Below the pieces are notes generated by a model. The model did not search any database and was not told where the DNA came from. It saw only the letters and a program-made list of their open reading frames with translations. From NCBI GenBank assembly GCA_034926785.1, contig JAYFQU010000016.1, positions 1-64,000 on the forward strand: a stretch of DNA of 64,000 nucleotides, given 5' to 3'. The stretch is from UBA7703 sp034926785. GTDB lineage: Bacteria; Bacillota; Clostridia; Christensenellales; CAG-138. Below are positions 26,699-34,927 of the stretch, piece by piece. The translations under genes and the position numbers were made by a program. Within the stretch, counting starts at the first letter, position 1; every line of letters starts with the position of its first letter.

Positions 26699-27208
26699 TT
26701 AGTCGACCAGCTCGAGAACGACCATCTCCGCTGCGTCTCCGCGGCGGGGCCCGAGCTTATACATGCGCGTGTAGCCGCCCTTGCTGCCGGCTTCGGCGCG
26801 CTTGGCATACTTCGGCGCGAGATCGCGGAAGAGCTTTTCCACCACGGGATGGGTGCGTTCCTTCGTGCGCTCGGCGTATTCGCTCTTGCTTTCCTTTTTG
26901 CTCTTGGCTTCCGGAATGTCATAGACATACGCCATGATCGCGCGGCGGGCGGCGAGCTTGCTCGCTTTATCGTTGACGACATCGCGCTTCACGATCTGCG
27001 ATTTCTCGTTGCGGGATTCCTTCTCTACGGTCTGGCTGTTATCGTATTCCTTGACTGCCAGCGTGATGATCTTTTCGGCAATCGAGCGGATCTCCTTGGC
27101 GCGTGCTTCGGTCGTGACAACCTTGCCGTTCCAGAGAAGCGCCGTGGTCTGATTCCTCAAAAGAGCGACTCGCTGATCAGAGGGCTTACCCAGCTTGCGG
27201 TTCGCCAT
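26699..27208 (-). CDS. rplQ: 50S ribosomal protein L17, long form
   Basis: L17 is a 23S rRNA-binding protein near the exit tunnel. The core is clear: NRKLGKPSDQRVALLRNQTT at the start and GGYTRMYKLGPRRGD near the end. At 169 residues it is ~50 longer than the usual 112-125. The extra residues are a basic, charged segment between KIITLA and LAARRA (about 53-83) and a second one after AYVYDI (about 95-115). Similar long forms occur in some Clostridia. It ends the cluster, 14 bases after rpoA. Confidence 0.95.
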   Translation of the reverse strand: MANRKLGKPSDQRVALLRNQTTALLWNGKVVTTEARAKEIRSIAEKIITLAVKEYDNSQTVEKESRNEKSQIVKRDVVNDKASKLAARRAIMAYVYDIPEAKSKKESKSEYAERTKERTHPVVEKLFRDLAPKYAKRAEAGSKGGYTRMYKLGPRRGDAAEMVVLELVD

Positions 27209-27222
27209 TGTGCTTCCTCCTC

Positions 27223-28164
27223 TTATTCATCGTGTGCGCGAAGCGACAGACCCAGCGCACTCAGTTTTGCCTGAACTTCTTCGAGCGATTTCCGGCCGAG
27301 ATTCCGAACCTTCATCATCTCTTCCTCATCACGCTGAACGAGCTCTTCAACCGTGTTGATGCCCGCGCGCTTGAGGCAGTTGTAGGAGCGAACGGAGAGA
27401 TCGAGATCCTCGATGTTCATCTCCAGAATCCGTTCCTTCTTGCTCTCTTCCTTCTCAACAAGAATTTCAACACCGACGACGTGATCGGTCAGGTTGATGA
27501 AGAGCGCCAGATGCTCGGTGAGAATCTTCGCCGCGAGGCTAGCAGCCTCGTCCGGCTTGATGCTGCCATTCGTCCAGATTTCAAGCGTGAGCTTGTCAAA
27601 GTCTGTAATCTGGCCGACGCGTGTGTTCTCGACGGTGAAGTTGACCTTCTCAATCGGGGTGTAGATCGAGTCGATGGCAATCTCGCCAATCGGCATATCA
27701 TGCCGCTTGTTCCGCTCGATCGGCACATATCCGCGACCGTGCTCCAGCATGATTTCCATGTGCAGCTTGGCGTTCTTATCCAGCGTTGCAATGTGCAGTT
27801 CCGGATTGACGATCAGCACATCGGAATCCGGCAGGATGTCCTTCGCCTTGACCTCGCCCTCGCCCGCGGCGTCGATAATCACCTTCTTGGGACCGTCGCA
27901 ATACATCTTGCAGCACAGTTCCTTGAGGTTGAGAATGATCTCGGTTACGTCTTCCTTCACGCCCTCAATGATCGAGAACTCATGGAGTACGCCATCGATG
28001 CGTACGCTCGTAACCGCCACGCCTGGCAGGCTTGAGAGCAGCACGCGACGCATGGAATTGCCAAGCGTAGTGCCGAATCCGCGCTCCAACGGTTCAACGA
28101 CAAACTTGCCGTAGTTGTCCGTCAGTTCAACACATTCGAGTTTGGGCTTTTCGATCTCTAACAT
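27223..28164 (-). CDS. rpoA: RNA polymerase subunit alpha
   Basis: Alpha dimerises to start RNA polymerase assembly and contacts promoters and activators through its C-terminal domain. The 313-residue protein has the dimerisation domain (LERGFGTTLGNSMRRVLLSS, ~27-46), a linker near 230 and the alpha-CTD with two helix-hairpin-helix turns (LKRAGINTVEELVQ and MMKVRNLGRKSLEEV). It lies between rpsD and rplQ, the standard order of the alpha operon. Confidence 0.97.
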   Translation of the reverse strand: MLEIEKPKLECVELTDNYGKFVVEPLERGFGTTLGNSMRRVLLSSLPGVAVTSVRIDGVLHEFSIIEGVKEDVTEIILNLKELCCKMYCDGPKKVIIDAAGEGEVKAKDILPDSDVLIVNPELHIATLDKNAKLHMEIMLEHGRGYVPIERNKRHDMPIGEIAIDSIYTPIEKVNFTVENTRVGQITDFDKLTLEIWTNGSIKPDEAASLAAKILTEHLALFINLTDHVVGVEILVEKEESKKERILEMNIEDLDLSVRSYNCLKRAGINTVEELVQRDEEEMMKVRNLGRKSLEEVQAKLSALGLSLRAHDE

Positions 28165-28214
28165 TGCTTACCCTCCTTCGGTTTGTTTGTTGCGGTCCGC
28201 CAAATCTGCTTGGC

Positions 28215-28841
28215 TTACCTGGAGTAGTACTCAACGATGAGATGCTCTTCGATCGTCAAGTCGATGTCGTCGCGCGCCGGGAGTGCGACAACCTTACCGG
28301 TGAGCTTTTCGGCGTCCAGTTCGAGCCATTTCGGGATCGTTCTGGCCGCGCCCTGCTCTTTGAGGGTTTTGAAGAAATCAACGTCGTTGCTCTTCTCGCG
28401 GACGGAGACCACATCTCCGGCCTTGACGAGATAGGAAGCGATATCAACCTTCTTGCCGTTGACCAAAATATGGCCGTGCGTCACCATCTGGCGCGCCATC
28501 GGGCGGGAATCGCCAAAGTTGAGGCGGTAGGCGACGTTATCTAGGCGGCGCTCCAAAAGCGAAAGCATGTTTTCGCCGGTGATGCCGCGCATATTGGCAG
28601 CGAGCTCATAGTACTTGCGGAACTGGGACTCCAGTACGCCGTACGCTCTGCGGACCTTCTGCTTCTCGCGAAGCTGGATGCCGTACTCGCTCTGCTTCTT
28701 TCTGCCCTGACCATGCATTCCCGGAGGGGTGTGGCGCTTGTTAATCGCGCACTTCTCGCTGAAGCAACGGTCACCCTTGAGGAAAAGTTTGGTGCCTTCT
28801 CTGCGGCATTGCCTGCAGACGGAACCCGTATATCTTGCCAT
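28215..28841 (-). CDS. rpsD: 30S ribosomal protein S4, zinc-binding form
   Basis: S4 starts assembly of the 30S body and often represses its own operon. The 208-residue protein keeps an N-terminal zinc motif (CRQC at 9-12 and a second pair in DRCFSEKC), unlike forms that lost the cysteines. The S4 RNA-binding domain (RLDNVAYRLNFGDSRPMARQ) is intact. The ATG at 28841 is chosen because the protein then starts MARYTGSVCRQC, as in the family, with GAGG ahead. A 50-base gap separates it from rpoA. Confidence 0.96.
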   Translation of the reverse strand: MARYTGSVCRQCRREGTKLFLKGDRCFSEKCAINKRHTPPGMHGQGRKKQSEYGIQLREKQKVRRAYGVLESQFRKYYELAANMRGITGENMLSLLERRLDNVAYRLNFGDSRPMARQMVTHGHILVNGKKVDIASYLVKAGDVVSVREKSNDVDFFKTLKEQGAARTIPKWLELDAEKLTGKVVALPARDDIDLTIEEHLIVEYYSR

Positions 28842-28855
28842 AACGCTTTTCCTCC

Positions 28856-29263
28856 TTAAACTCTTCTGCGCTTGGGCGGGCGGCATCCGTTATGCGGGAT
28901 GGGCGTCACGTCCTTGATCATGTTGACATCCAGGCCTGCGGTCTGCAGGGCGCGGATGGCCGACTCACGGCCGGAACCAGGCCCCTTGATGTAGACCTCA
29001 ACGGTCTTTAAGCCATGCTCCATCGCGGCGCGCGCGGCGGTCTCGGCCGCCATCTGCGCTGCAAACGGCGTGGACTTTTTAGAGCCGCGGAAACCCAGCG
29101 AACCTGCGCTCGACCAGCTCAGAGCGTTCCCCTGCAGGTCGGTGATGGTTACGAGGGTGTTGTTGAAGGAGGAACGGATGTGCGCGGCCCCGCGCTCAAT
29201 GTTCTTGCGCTCGCGGCGCTTGCGCGTGGTGGCTGTCTTTTTGACTTGCTTTGCTGCTGCCAT
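28856..29263 (-). CDS. rpsK: 30S ribosomal protein S11
   Basis: S11 lines the mRNA exit region of the 30S platform. The 135-residue protein has the characteristic AHIRSSFNNTLVTITD (~27-42), GFRGSKKSTPFAAQ and the C-terminal DVTPIPHNGCRPPKRRRV. The first ~20 residues are a basic KKTATTRKRRERKN tail. It lies 14 bases from rpsD and 15 from rpsM. Confidence 0.97.
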   Translation of the reverse strand: MAAAKQVKKTATTRKRRERKNIERGAAHIRSSFNNTLVTITDLQGNALSWSSAGSLGFRGSKKSTPFAAQMAAETAARAAMEHGLKTVEVYIKGPGSGRESAIRALQTAGLDVNMIKDVTPIPHNGCRPPKRRRV

Positions 29264-29278
29264 GTTCGCTATTCCTCC

Positions 29279-29647
29279 TTACCGTTTCTTGCCGCCCTGC
29301 GAGCGCTTGGGTCCCTTGCGCGTGCGGGCGTTCTGCTTGGTGCTCTGTCCGCGAACCGGCAGGCCCTTACGGTGCCGTACGCCGCGGTAGCAACCGATCT
29401 CGATCAGTCGCTTGATGTTCATCGAGGTTTCGCGGCGAAGATCGCCCTCCACCTTGAGATTGTGGTCGATGTAGTCTCTGAGCTTCGAAACATCGCTTTC
29501 AGCGAGGTCGCGTACGCGAACGTCGGGGTCGACGCCGGTCGCGGCCAATATTTCCAAAGCGGTCCTGTGGCCGATCCCATAGATATAGGTCAAACCGTAT
29601 TCGATCCGTTTGTCTCTGGGAAGGTCAACGCCAGAAATACGTGCCAT
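29279..29647 (-). CDS. rpsM: 30S ribosomal protein S13
   Basis: S13 sits in the 30S head and contacts the P-site tRNA and 50S bridge. The 122-residue protein starts MARISGVDLPRDKRIEYGLT and ends with the basic GQSTKQNARTRKGPKR tail. All family blocks are present. A 120-base gap with a possible hairpin precedes it, after rpmJ. Confidence 0.97.
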   Translation of the reverse strand: MARISGVDLPRDKRIEYGLTYIYGIGHRTALEILAATGVDPDVRVRDLAESDVSKLRDYIDHNLKVEGDLRRETSMNIKRLIEIGCYRGVRHRKGLPVRGQSTKQNARTRKGPKRSQGGKKR

Positions 29648-29767
29648 ATCGTTCCTTTACCTCCGTAAAAAGTCGTAAAAATGGTGTAATTTATATCAGC
29701 ATCCGCTGGAAACGCAAGCACGGCAAAAGCCCGCCTGCGCAGCCGCTCCAGCGGTTTTGTTCTTGTG

Positions 29768-29881
29768 TCAGCCCTGCTTCTGCTTATGCTTGGGGTTTTC
29801 GCAGATAACCATGATGCGGCCTTTGCGCTTAATGATCTTGCACTTTTCGCAAATGGGTTTCACACTCGGTCTTACTTTCAT
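29768..29881 (-). CDS. rpmJ: 50S ribosomal protein L36, zinc-binding form
   Basis: L36 is the smallest 50S protein and binds zinc. This 37-residue copy has the full CxxC-x12-CxxxxH motif (CEKC, then CENPKH) and starts MKVRPSVKPI. A GGAG-like site (AGGAGT) precedes the ATG. It lies in the normal infA-rpmJ-rpsM order. Confidence 0.96.
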   Translation of the reverse strand: MKVRPSVKPICEKCKIIKRKGRIMVICENPKHKQKQG

Positions 29882-29946
29882 GGTGGTACTCCTTTCGCTT
29901 CCTATGGTGGAAAATCTTTCGTAAAAGGGCGATGCCCTCTTTCCTG

Positions 29947-30168
29947 TTAGCTCTTGCCGCGCCAGGTGATGCGCCCGCGGGACAAATCATACGGGGACAG
30001 CTCCACGGTGACCTTGTCACCCGGAAGAATCCGAATGAAGTTCATTCGGAGTTTCCCCGAAATCGTTGCGAGTATCTTGTGACCGTTCTGGAGTTTCACC
30101 TCGAACATAGCGTTCGGGAAGGAATCCGAAACGACACCTTCTACTTCAATAACGTCCTGTTTTGACAA
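29947..30168 (-). CDS. infA: Translation initiation factor IF-1
   Basis: IF-1 is the small OB-fold factor that blocks the A site during initiation. The 73-residue product reads SKQDVIEVEGVV...GRITWRGKS. The start is a TTG at 30168, placed exactly by an AGGAGGG site seven bases ahead and by family length (72-73). It lies between the KOW-protein gene and rpmJ. Confidence 0.96.
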   Translation of the reverse strand: MSKQDVIEVEGVVSDSFPNAMFEVKLQNGHKILATISGKLRMNFIRILPGDKVTVELSPYDLSRGRITWRGKS

Positions 30169-30240
30169 GCTATCCCTCCTAATTTGTCTGTGTCCGCATA
30201 ACATTCGGGTCGGAATAGCACACGTAGCGCCATACTTGCC

Positions 30241-30516
30241 CTAGTTTATGTTGTAACCGAATAATTGTAACGCTTTTCGCACATCGGCGTCCAGTATTTT
30301 TTCGCCGGAATCGAGTCGTTTTGCGATTTCTTTTGCAAAATACGGCTCAATATGCAGATGCGAGAGCTTTTTCTTCTTCGGTTTCGGGAGTTTACGCGTC
30401 TCGCCGTCACTCAGCAGCACATGACGATCGTCATACACGCCGATGATGAGAAACGCGCGTCCTTTATCATGCCCCGCGCGAGAGACGCAGACTGCGCCGA
30501 TCACCGGATCGTTCAT
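30241..30516 (-). CDS. KOW-domain RNA-binding protein, L14e-like
   Basis: This 91-residue protein has an N-terminal KOW motif (GAVCVSRAGHDKGRAFLIIG, residues 7-26), followed by a basic KLPKPKKKK patch. It resembles the small L14e/L6e-like proteins that sit between map and infA in many Clostridia. It probably binds rRNA or mRNA; the exact role is not known. Its start overlaps the map stop by four bases (ATGA), so it is co-translated with methionine aminopeptidase. Confidence 0.8.
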   Translation of the reverse strand: MNDPVIGAVCVSRAGHDKGRAFLIIGVYDDRHVLLSDGETRKLPKPKKKKLSHLHIEPYFAKEIAKRLDSGEKILDADVRKALQLFGYNIN

Positions 30517-31292
30517 GCGCGCTCTTCCTCCTCGTGCAGGGTCAAAAGTCTCGGTTCTCCTTCGGTGATCAGCACGGTGTTTTCATAGTGTGCGGAGGGT
30601 TTCCCGTCCGCCGTCACAATCGTCCATCCATCCTTGAGCTGATAGACACGGAACGTCCCCTGATTGATCATTGGCTCAATTGCGATGGTCATCCCCGCTT
30701 CCAGGCGAGCGCCGCGCCCGAAGCGCGTGTCGTCCCAGAAATTCGGAACCTCGGGATCCTCGTGCATCTTGCGTCCGATCCCGTGCCCGACCAGTTCGCG
30801 TACTACGCCGTACCCGTTCGTCTCCGCATGCGCCTGCACAGCCTTGGCGATGTCGGAGATGCGAAAGCCGGGCTTTGCGAACCGGATGCCTTCAAAAAAG
30901 CATTCCTTTGTCACCGTAACCAGCCGCTGCACATCTTCCGGCACATTGCCGATGAGCACCGTGCGCGCCGCGTCCCCGTGAAACCCGCCGATATAGGCGC
31001 CGACATCCAGAGACAGAACGTCTCCGTCCTTGAGCCGGTACTTTCCGGGAATCCCGTGCACGACCTGCTCGTTCACCGAGGTGCAGATGCTTCTTGGATA
31101 CCCGTTGTAGTTTAAAAACGAGGCCTCCGCGCCGTGGCTCTTAAGATAGGAAACCGCAATGTCGTCCAACTCCTCGGTGGTCATACCGATTTCGGCCGAC
31201 CGGGACAGCAGGTTGAGCGTCTCCTCTACAATGCGTCCTGCCACATCCATCTTTTCGATGTCGGAGGCGGACTTGATCGTGATACCGCTCAT
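30513..31292 (-). CDS. map: Methionine aminopeptidase, type I
   Basis: Map removes the N-terminal Met from nascent proteins. The 259-residue protein has the di-metal pitta-bread fold with ligands in LSLDVGAYIGGFHGDAART (two Asp), ELVGHGIGRKMHEDP (His), IAIEPMI (Glu) and HYENTVLI (Glu). The ATG at 31292 is chosen because it overlaps the adk stop as ATGA. It is coupled to adk upstream and the KOW gene downstream. Confidence 0.96.
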   Translation of the reverse strand: MSGITIKSASDIEKMDVAGRIVEETLNLLSRSAEIGMTTEELDDIAVSYLKSHGAEASFLNYNGYPRSICTSVNEQVVHGIPGKYRLKDGDVLSLDVGAYIGGFHGDAARTVLIGNVPEDVQRLVTVTKECFFEGIRFAKPGFRISDIAKAVQAHAETNGYGVVRELVGHGIGRKMHEDPEVPNFWDDTRFGRGARLEAGMTIAIEPMINQGTFRVYQLKDGWTIVTADGKPSAHYENTVLITEGEPRLLTLHEEEERA

Positions 31293-31906
31293 TTTGCCAG
31301 CACCGCACAAATCTCGGCGTCTACGATGTCTATCTCGTTGTCGCCGTTTACCGTGTGCAGCAGACCTTTGTTCGCGTAATACTCAATCAAAGGTTTGGTG
31401 GAGCGCTCATACACCACAAGACGATTGCGCACGGTTTCCTCTTTGTCGTCGTCGCGCTGATAGAGCGTGGCGCCGCAGTCGCAGGTATTGTCCGGCTTTT
31501 TGGAGACATGATACGCCGCCCCGCAGGCCGGACAAATTCTCCGCCCGCTGATGCGCTGAATCAGCCGTTCCACCGGAACCTCAATGTTGATCACGGCATC
31601 GACCGCGCTGATTTTCTCCAGTGCTTCTGCCTGCGCAAGCGTGCGCGGGAATCCGTCGAAGAGAAATCCGTTTTTGCAGTCGGGTTGCTGAATCCGCTTT
31701 TTCACCATGCCGAGGATGACATCGTCCGGCACGAGTTCGCCGCGGTCAATCAGTGTTTTGGCTGCCATGCCCAGTTCGGTGCCTTCACGGATTTCGGCAC
31801 GGAGCATATCCCCCGTCGAAATGTGCGCAATCTCGAATCTTGAGGCAATCTTAACAGCCTGTGTGCCTTTTCCCGCGCCTGGCGGGCCTAAGAAGATCAA
31901 TTTCAT
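31289..31906 (-). CDS. adk: Adenylate kinase, zinc LID form
   Basis: Adk balances AMP, ADP and ATP. The 205-residue protein has the P-loop GPPGAGKGT (~7-15), the FDGFPRTLAQA motif and a LID with zinc ligands CPAC (~129-132) and CDC further on. The ATG at 31906 follows GGAGG at the right spacing. It comes after secY with a 175-base gap holding a large GC-rich hairpin (32007-32033). Confidence 0.96.
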   Translation of the reverse strand: MKLIFLGPPGAGKGTQAVKIASRFEIAHISTGDMLRAEIREGTELGMAAKTLIDRGELVPDDVILGMVKKRIQQPDCKNGFLFDGFPRTLAQAEALEKISAVDAVINIEVPVERLIQRISGRRICPACGAAYHVSKKPDNTCDCGATLYQRDDDKEETVRNRLVVYERSTKPLIEYYANKGLLHTVNGDNEIDIVDAEICAVLAK

Positions 31907-32006
31907 CGCGTTACCTCCGGTCAAAGCGCGTTTCGCGTGTTGTTCGAATGCCGCTTGTTCCGTTCTGCCGGCCGCCTTGCGCCCCTGCGCCTGATTCCGC
32001 GGAACC

Positions 32007-32033
32007 GGCGCGCCGGCAAAATGCCGGTGCGCC
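32007..32033. other. GC-rich hairpin between secY and adk
   Basis: GGCGCGCCGGCA and TGCCGGTGCGCC form a 12-bp stem with a 3-base loop in the only long gap of the spc-operon region. No T-run follows, so it is more likely an mRNA-stability or processing structure than a terminator. Confidence 0.5.
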
Positions 32034-32081
32034 TGCTCCCGAGAATTTCATTGAACAGCGATCCAGCCGACCGCGTGTTTC

Positions 32082-33338
32082 TTAGTTGAGGAAGCCCTTG
32101 TAATGCCGCATGAGCATGTGGCTCTCGAGTTGGCTCGTCGTCTCAAGGGCGACGTTTACCATAATCAGCACGCTGGTTGCGCCAAACGCGCTGCTCTCGT
32201 CAAAGCCACGCAGCACGAGCTGCGGCAGGATCGCGACCACCGCGAGGAAGAGCGAACCGAACAGCGTGAGGCGTCCGGAGATCTTTCCAAGATAATCGCT
32301 CGTCGGCTTGCCGGGGCGAATGCCCGTGATGAAGCCTCCGTTTTGCTGCAGATTCTTCGACATTTCGATCGGATTGAACGTCACGCTCGAATAGAAGAAC
32401 CCGAAGCCGACAATCAGAAGCGCATAGACGATGTAGTACACCGCGCTGCCCGTGCCCATATACGTCTTATAGAACGTATAGAACGCGCCGTTCGGCCAGA
32501 ACTGGGCGATCATACCCGGGAACTGGAGGAATGTGAGGGCGAAGATCAGCGGCAAAACGCCGTTGGAGTTCGCCTTGATCGGCAGGTAGGTGCTCTGTCC
32601 GCCGTACATTTTACGGCCGACCACGCGCTTGGCGTACTGCACAGGGATGCGGCGCTGCGCCTGATCAACATGGGTTACCATGGTGATGAGGCCGACGACG
32701 ACGACCAGGAGGATGAGCAGTTCCCAGATCGGCAGTGTGCCGACAAAGAGCTGCTGACCAATGCTGATAAAGGTCTTGGGTACGCGCGAAACGATGGATG
32801 CAAAGATCAGCATCGAAACGCCGTTACCAATACCCTCCTCCGTGATGCGCTCGCCGAGCCACATCAGGAACGCCGTACCCGCCGTCGAGCAAATGCCGAT
32901 GGTGGCATAGGTAAGCCAGTTTGTGTCTACCAGATACTTCGAGCCGAGGCCGATGAAGATACCGATGGACTGAACCATGGCCAGCACAATGCCGGTATAG
33001 CGGGTGATCTTTTCGATCTTGACCTTGCCATCCTCTTCCTTGCTCAAGCGCTCCAGAGAAGGAATCGCGATTGTGAGCAGCTGGAGGATAATCGACGCGT
33101 TGATGTAGGGTGAAATACCCATCGCAAAGATCGTAAACTGGCTAAACGAACTACCCGTGAGCAGATCGAGAAAGCCGAGGATGTCATACTGCGATACGGC
33201 TTCCTTAAGGAGCGCCGTGTTGACACCCGGAATCGGGATGAAACTCCCGAGCCGGTAGACCACGATCAACGCAAGCGTGATGATAATCTTCTTGCGAATC
33301 TCTTTGATCTTAAACGCGTTGATGAATGTTTGGAACAT
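32082..33338 (-). CDS. secY: Preprotein translocase subunit SecY
   Basis: SecY forms the protein-conducting channel of the Sec machinery. The 418-residue protein has ten membrane helices. Its plug region follows GFLDLLTGSS, and its cytoplasmic loops are basic (HVDQAQRRIPVQYAKRVVGR in the ribosome-binding loop, ~240). The C-terminus SHMLMRHYKGFLN is typical. The start overlaps the rplO stop by one base, as in most spc operons. SecG is encoded at 12,789. Confidence 0.97.
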   Translation of the reverse strand: MFQTFINAFKIKEIRKKIIITLALIVVYRLGSFIPIPGVNTALLKEAVSQYDILGFLDLLTGSSFSQFTIFAMGISPYINASIILQLLTIAIPSLERLSKEEDGKVKIEKITRYTGIVLAMVQSIGIFIGLGSKYLVDTNWLTYATIGICSTAGTAFLMWLGERITEEGIGNGVSMLIFASIVSRVPKTFISIGQQLFVGTLPIWELLILLVVVVGLITMVTHVDQAQRRIPVQYAKRVVGRKMYGGQSTYLPIKANSNGVLPLIFALTFLQFPGMIAQFWPNGAFYTFYKTYMGTGSAVYYIVYALLIVGFGFFYSSVTFNPIEMSKNLQQNGGFITGIRPGKPTSDYLGKISGRLTLFGSLFLAVVAILPQLVLRGFDESSAFGATSVLIMVNVALETTSQLESHMLMRHYKGFLN

Positions 33339-33781
33339 CAGCCGATCACCTCAACACTTCCGCCGGCAGCTTTGATTGCAGTTTGAGCGGATTGAGAGAA
33401 CTTTGCCGCTTTAACGTCCAGTTTCTTCGTCAGCTCTCCGCCGCCCAAAACCTTCAGGCCGTCTTTTTCGATCTTGCTGATGAGGCCCGCTTCTTTGAGC
33501 GACTCAGCTGTCACTACGGTTCCGTTCTCCAGCCAGTCAAGGTCGGAAACGTTGATAATCGTGTATTCTTTTGCAAAGATGTTGGTAAATCCGCGCTTGG
33601 GCAAACGGCGTGCCAGCGGCATCTGTCCGCCTTCAAAACCGTTCTTCTTGCTTCCGCTGCGCGCTTTTTGGCCCTTGTGACCCATCGTGGAGGTCTTGCC
33701 CATGCCGCTGCCGGTACCGCGACCGACGCGCTTCTTGGCCTTGACCGACCCTGGGGCGGGCGATAGTTCATGGAGTTTCAT
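33338..33781 (-). CDS. rplO: 50S ribosomal protein L15
   Basis: L15 is a late 50S assembly protein with a long basic tail that threads into 23S rRNA. The 147-residue sequence starts MKLHELSPAPGSVKAKKRVG and has GRGTGSGMGKTSTMGHKGQ (~20-38). All family blocks are present. It is coupled to secY and follows rpmD by 18 bases. Confidence 0.97.
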   Translation of the reverse strand: MKLHELSPAPGSVKAKKRVGRGTGSGMGKTSTMGHKGQKARSGSKKNGFEGGQMPLARRLPKRGFTNIFAKEYTIINVSDLDWLENGTVVTAESLKEAGLISKIEKDGLKVLGGGELTKKLDVKAAKFSQSAQTAIKAAGGSVEVIG

Positions 33782-33799
33782 GATGCACGTCCTCCTGCT

Positions 33800-34003
33800 T
33801 TAAACTTCTTCCACCGAGATCAGGTGTTTGACCTTGAAGATCTTGCCGCGCGTGCAGGCGTTATCCGGTTGGGTAACACTGCTGTTGAGCTTGTGCAGTC
33901 CCAGCGCGACGACTGTTGCCTGCTGATCCTTCAGGCAGCCAATCGGGCTCTTTACGAGCGTGATCTTGAGTTGTTTGGCCTCCGCCGCTTTTGCTTTCGC
34001 CAT
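33800..34003 (-). CDS. rpmD: 50S ribosomal protein L30
   Basis: L30 is a small 50S protein. This 67-residue copy has a basic Ala/Lys tail (1-10), then LKITLVKSPIGCLKDQQATV with the conserved LGL at ~34-36 and the ending VKHLISVEEV. A GGAGG site precedes it. It lies between rpsE and rplO. Confidence 0.96.
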   Translation of the reverse strand: MAKAKAAEAKQLKITLVKSPIGCLKDQQATVVALGLHKLNSSVTQPDNACTRGKIFKVKHLISVEEV

Positions 34004-34016
34004 TGTAGCGTCCTCC

Positions 34017-34526
34017 TTAACCCAAGATTTCTTCTACGGACTTGCCGCGAGCCTTAGCAATCTGTTCCGCGGTGCGGAGCTGGCTGAGGCCTTCAATCGT
34101 GGCTTTCACGCAGTTGCTGGGATTGTTGGAACCATAAGACTTCGTGCGGATGTCGCGGATGCCGGCCATCTCAAGCACAGCACGCGCGGGGCCGCCCGCG
34201 ATAACACCGGCGCCCTCTTCGGCGGGCAGCATGCGGACATGGCCCTTGCCAAACTTGCCTTCTACGGCGTGGGGGATCGTCGTGCCCACGATGGGGACTT
34301 CGACCATATGACGCTTTGCGTCTTCAACGCCCTTGCGAACCGCCTCGGGAATTTCCGCGGCTTTGCCGAGGCCTACGCCGACCTTACCCTTTTCATTGCC
34401 GACGACCATCAGCGCGGTGAACCGAAAGTTCTTACCACCCTTGACAACCTTCGCAACGCGGTTGATCGATACGAGGCGCTCTTTGAATTCGGCGGGCTCT
34501 TTTTCGAATCTCCTGTTGTTTTGCAT
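34017..34526 (-). CDS. rpsE: 30S ribosomal protein S5
   Basis: S5 helps keep translational accuracy and lies at the mRNA entry channel. The 169-residue protein has the double-stranded-RNA-binding segment LVSINRVAKVVKGGKNFRFT (~18-37), then GVGLGKAAEIPEAVRKG and the C-terminal GSNNPSNCVKATIEGL. No spectinomycin-resistance change was looked for in detail. It follows rplR by 12 bases. Confidence 0.97.
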   Translation of the reverse strand: MQNNRRFEKEPAEFKERLVSINRVAKVVKGGKNFRFTALMVVGNEKGKVGVGLGKAAEIPEAVRKGVEDAKRHMVEVPIVGTTIPHAVEGKFGKGHVRMLPAEEGAGVIAGGPARAVLEMAGIRDIRTKSYGSNNPSNCVKATIEGLSQLRTAEQIAKARGKSVEEILG

Positions 34527-34538
34527 GTTCGTTCCTCC

Positions 34539-34907
34539 TTAGAAGTCCAGCCCGGCTTTACGAGCGCCGTCCGCGAGGGCGGCCACGCGTCCGGTATAGA
34601 GATAACCGCCGCGGTCGAACACGACCTTGGTGACTCCCTTTGCCTTTGCGCGCGCACCGACGAGTTCGCCGACCAGAGCGGCCTGCTCGACCTTGCTCTT
34701 GCCCTCGATCTTGCCCTTGATTTCGGCGTCCAGCGTGGAAGCTGCGACCAAGGTGTTTCCAACGGTGTCATCGATCACCTGCGCATAGATGTGCGTGGTG
34801 CTGCGGTAAACGTTCAAACGGGGACGCTCCGCACTGCCCACAAGATCCTTGCGCTGGCGGTAATGACGATTTACGCGAATCGCGTTTTTATCGACTTTGC
34901 TAAACAT
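34539..34907 (-). CDS. rplR: 50S ribosomal protein L18
   Basis: L18 binds 5S rRNA in the central protuberance. The 122-residue protein has RLNVYRSTTHIYAQVIDD (~28-45), LVGELVGARAKAKGV and the final FDRGGYLYTGRVAALADGAR. It follows rplF with a 20-base gap and a GGAG site. Confidence 0.97.
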   Translation of the reverse strand: MFSKVDKNAIRVNRHYRQRKDLVGSAERPRLNVYRSTTHIYAQVIDDTVGNTLVAASTLDAEIKGKIEGKSKVEQAALVGELVGARAKAKGVTKVVFDRGGYLYTGRVAALADGARKAGLDF

Positions 34908-34927
34908 CTTTCGTCACTCCTTCCTGC

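Noticed and set aside
29648..29767. Possible terminator between rpmJ and rpsM
   Set aside because: The CCGCT/AGCGG stem is weak and followed by essential co-transcribed genes; at most an attenuator.
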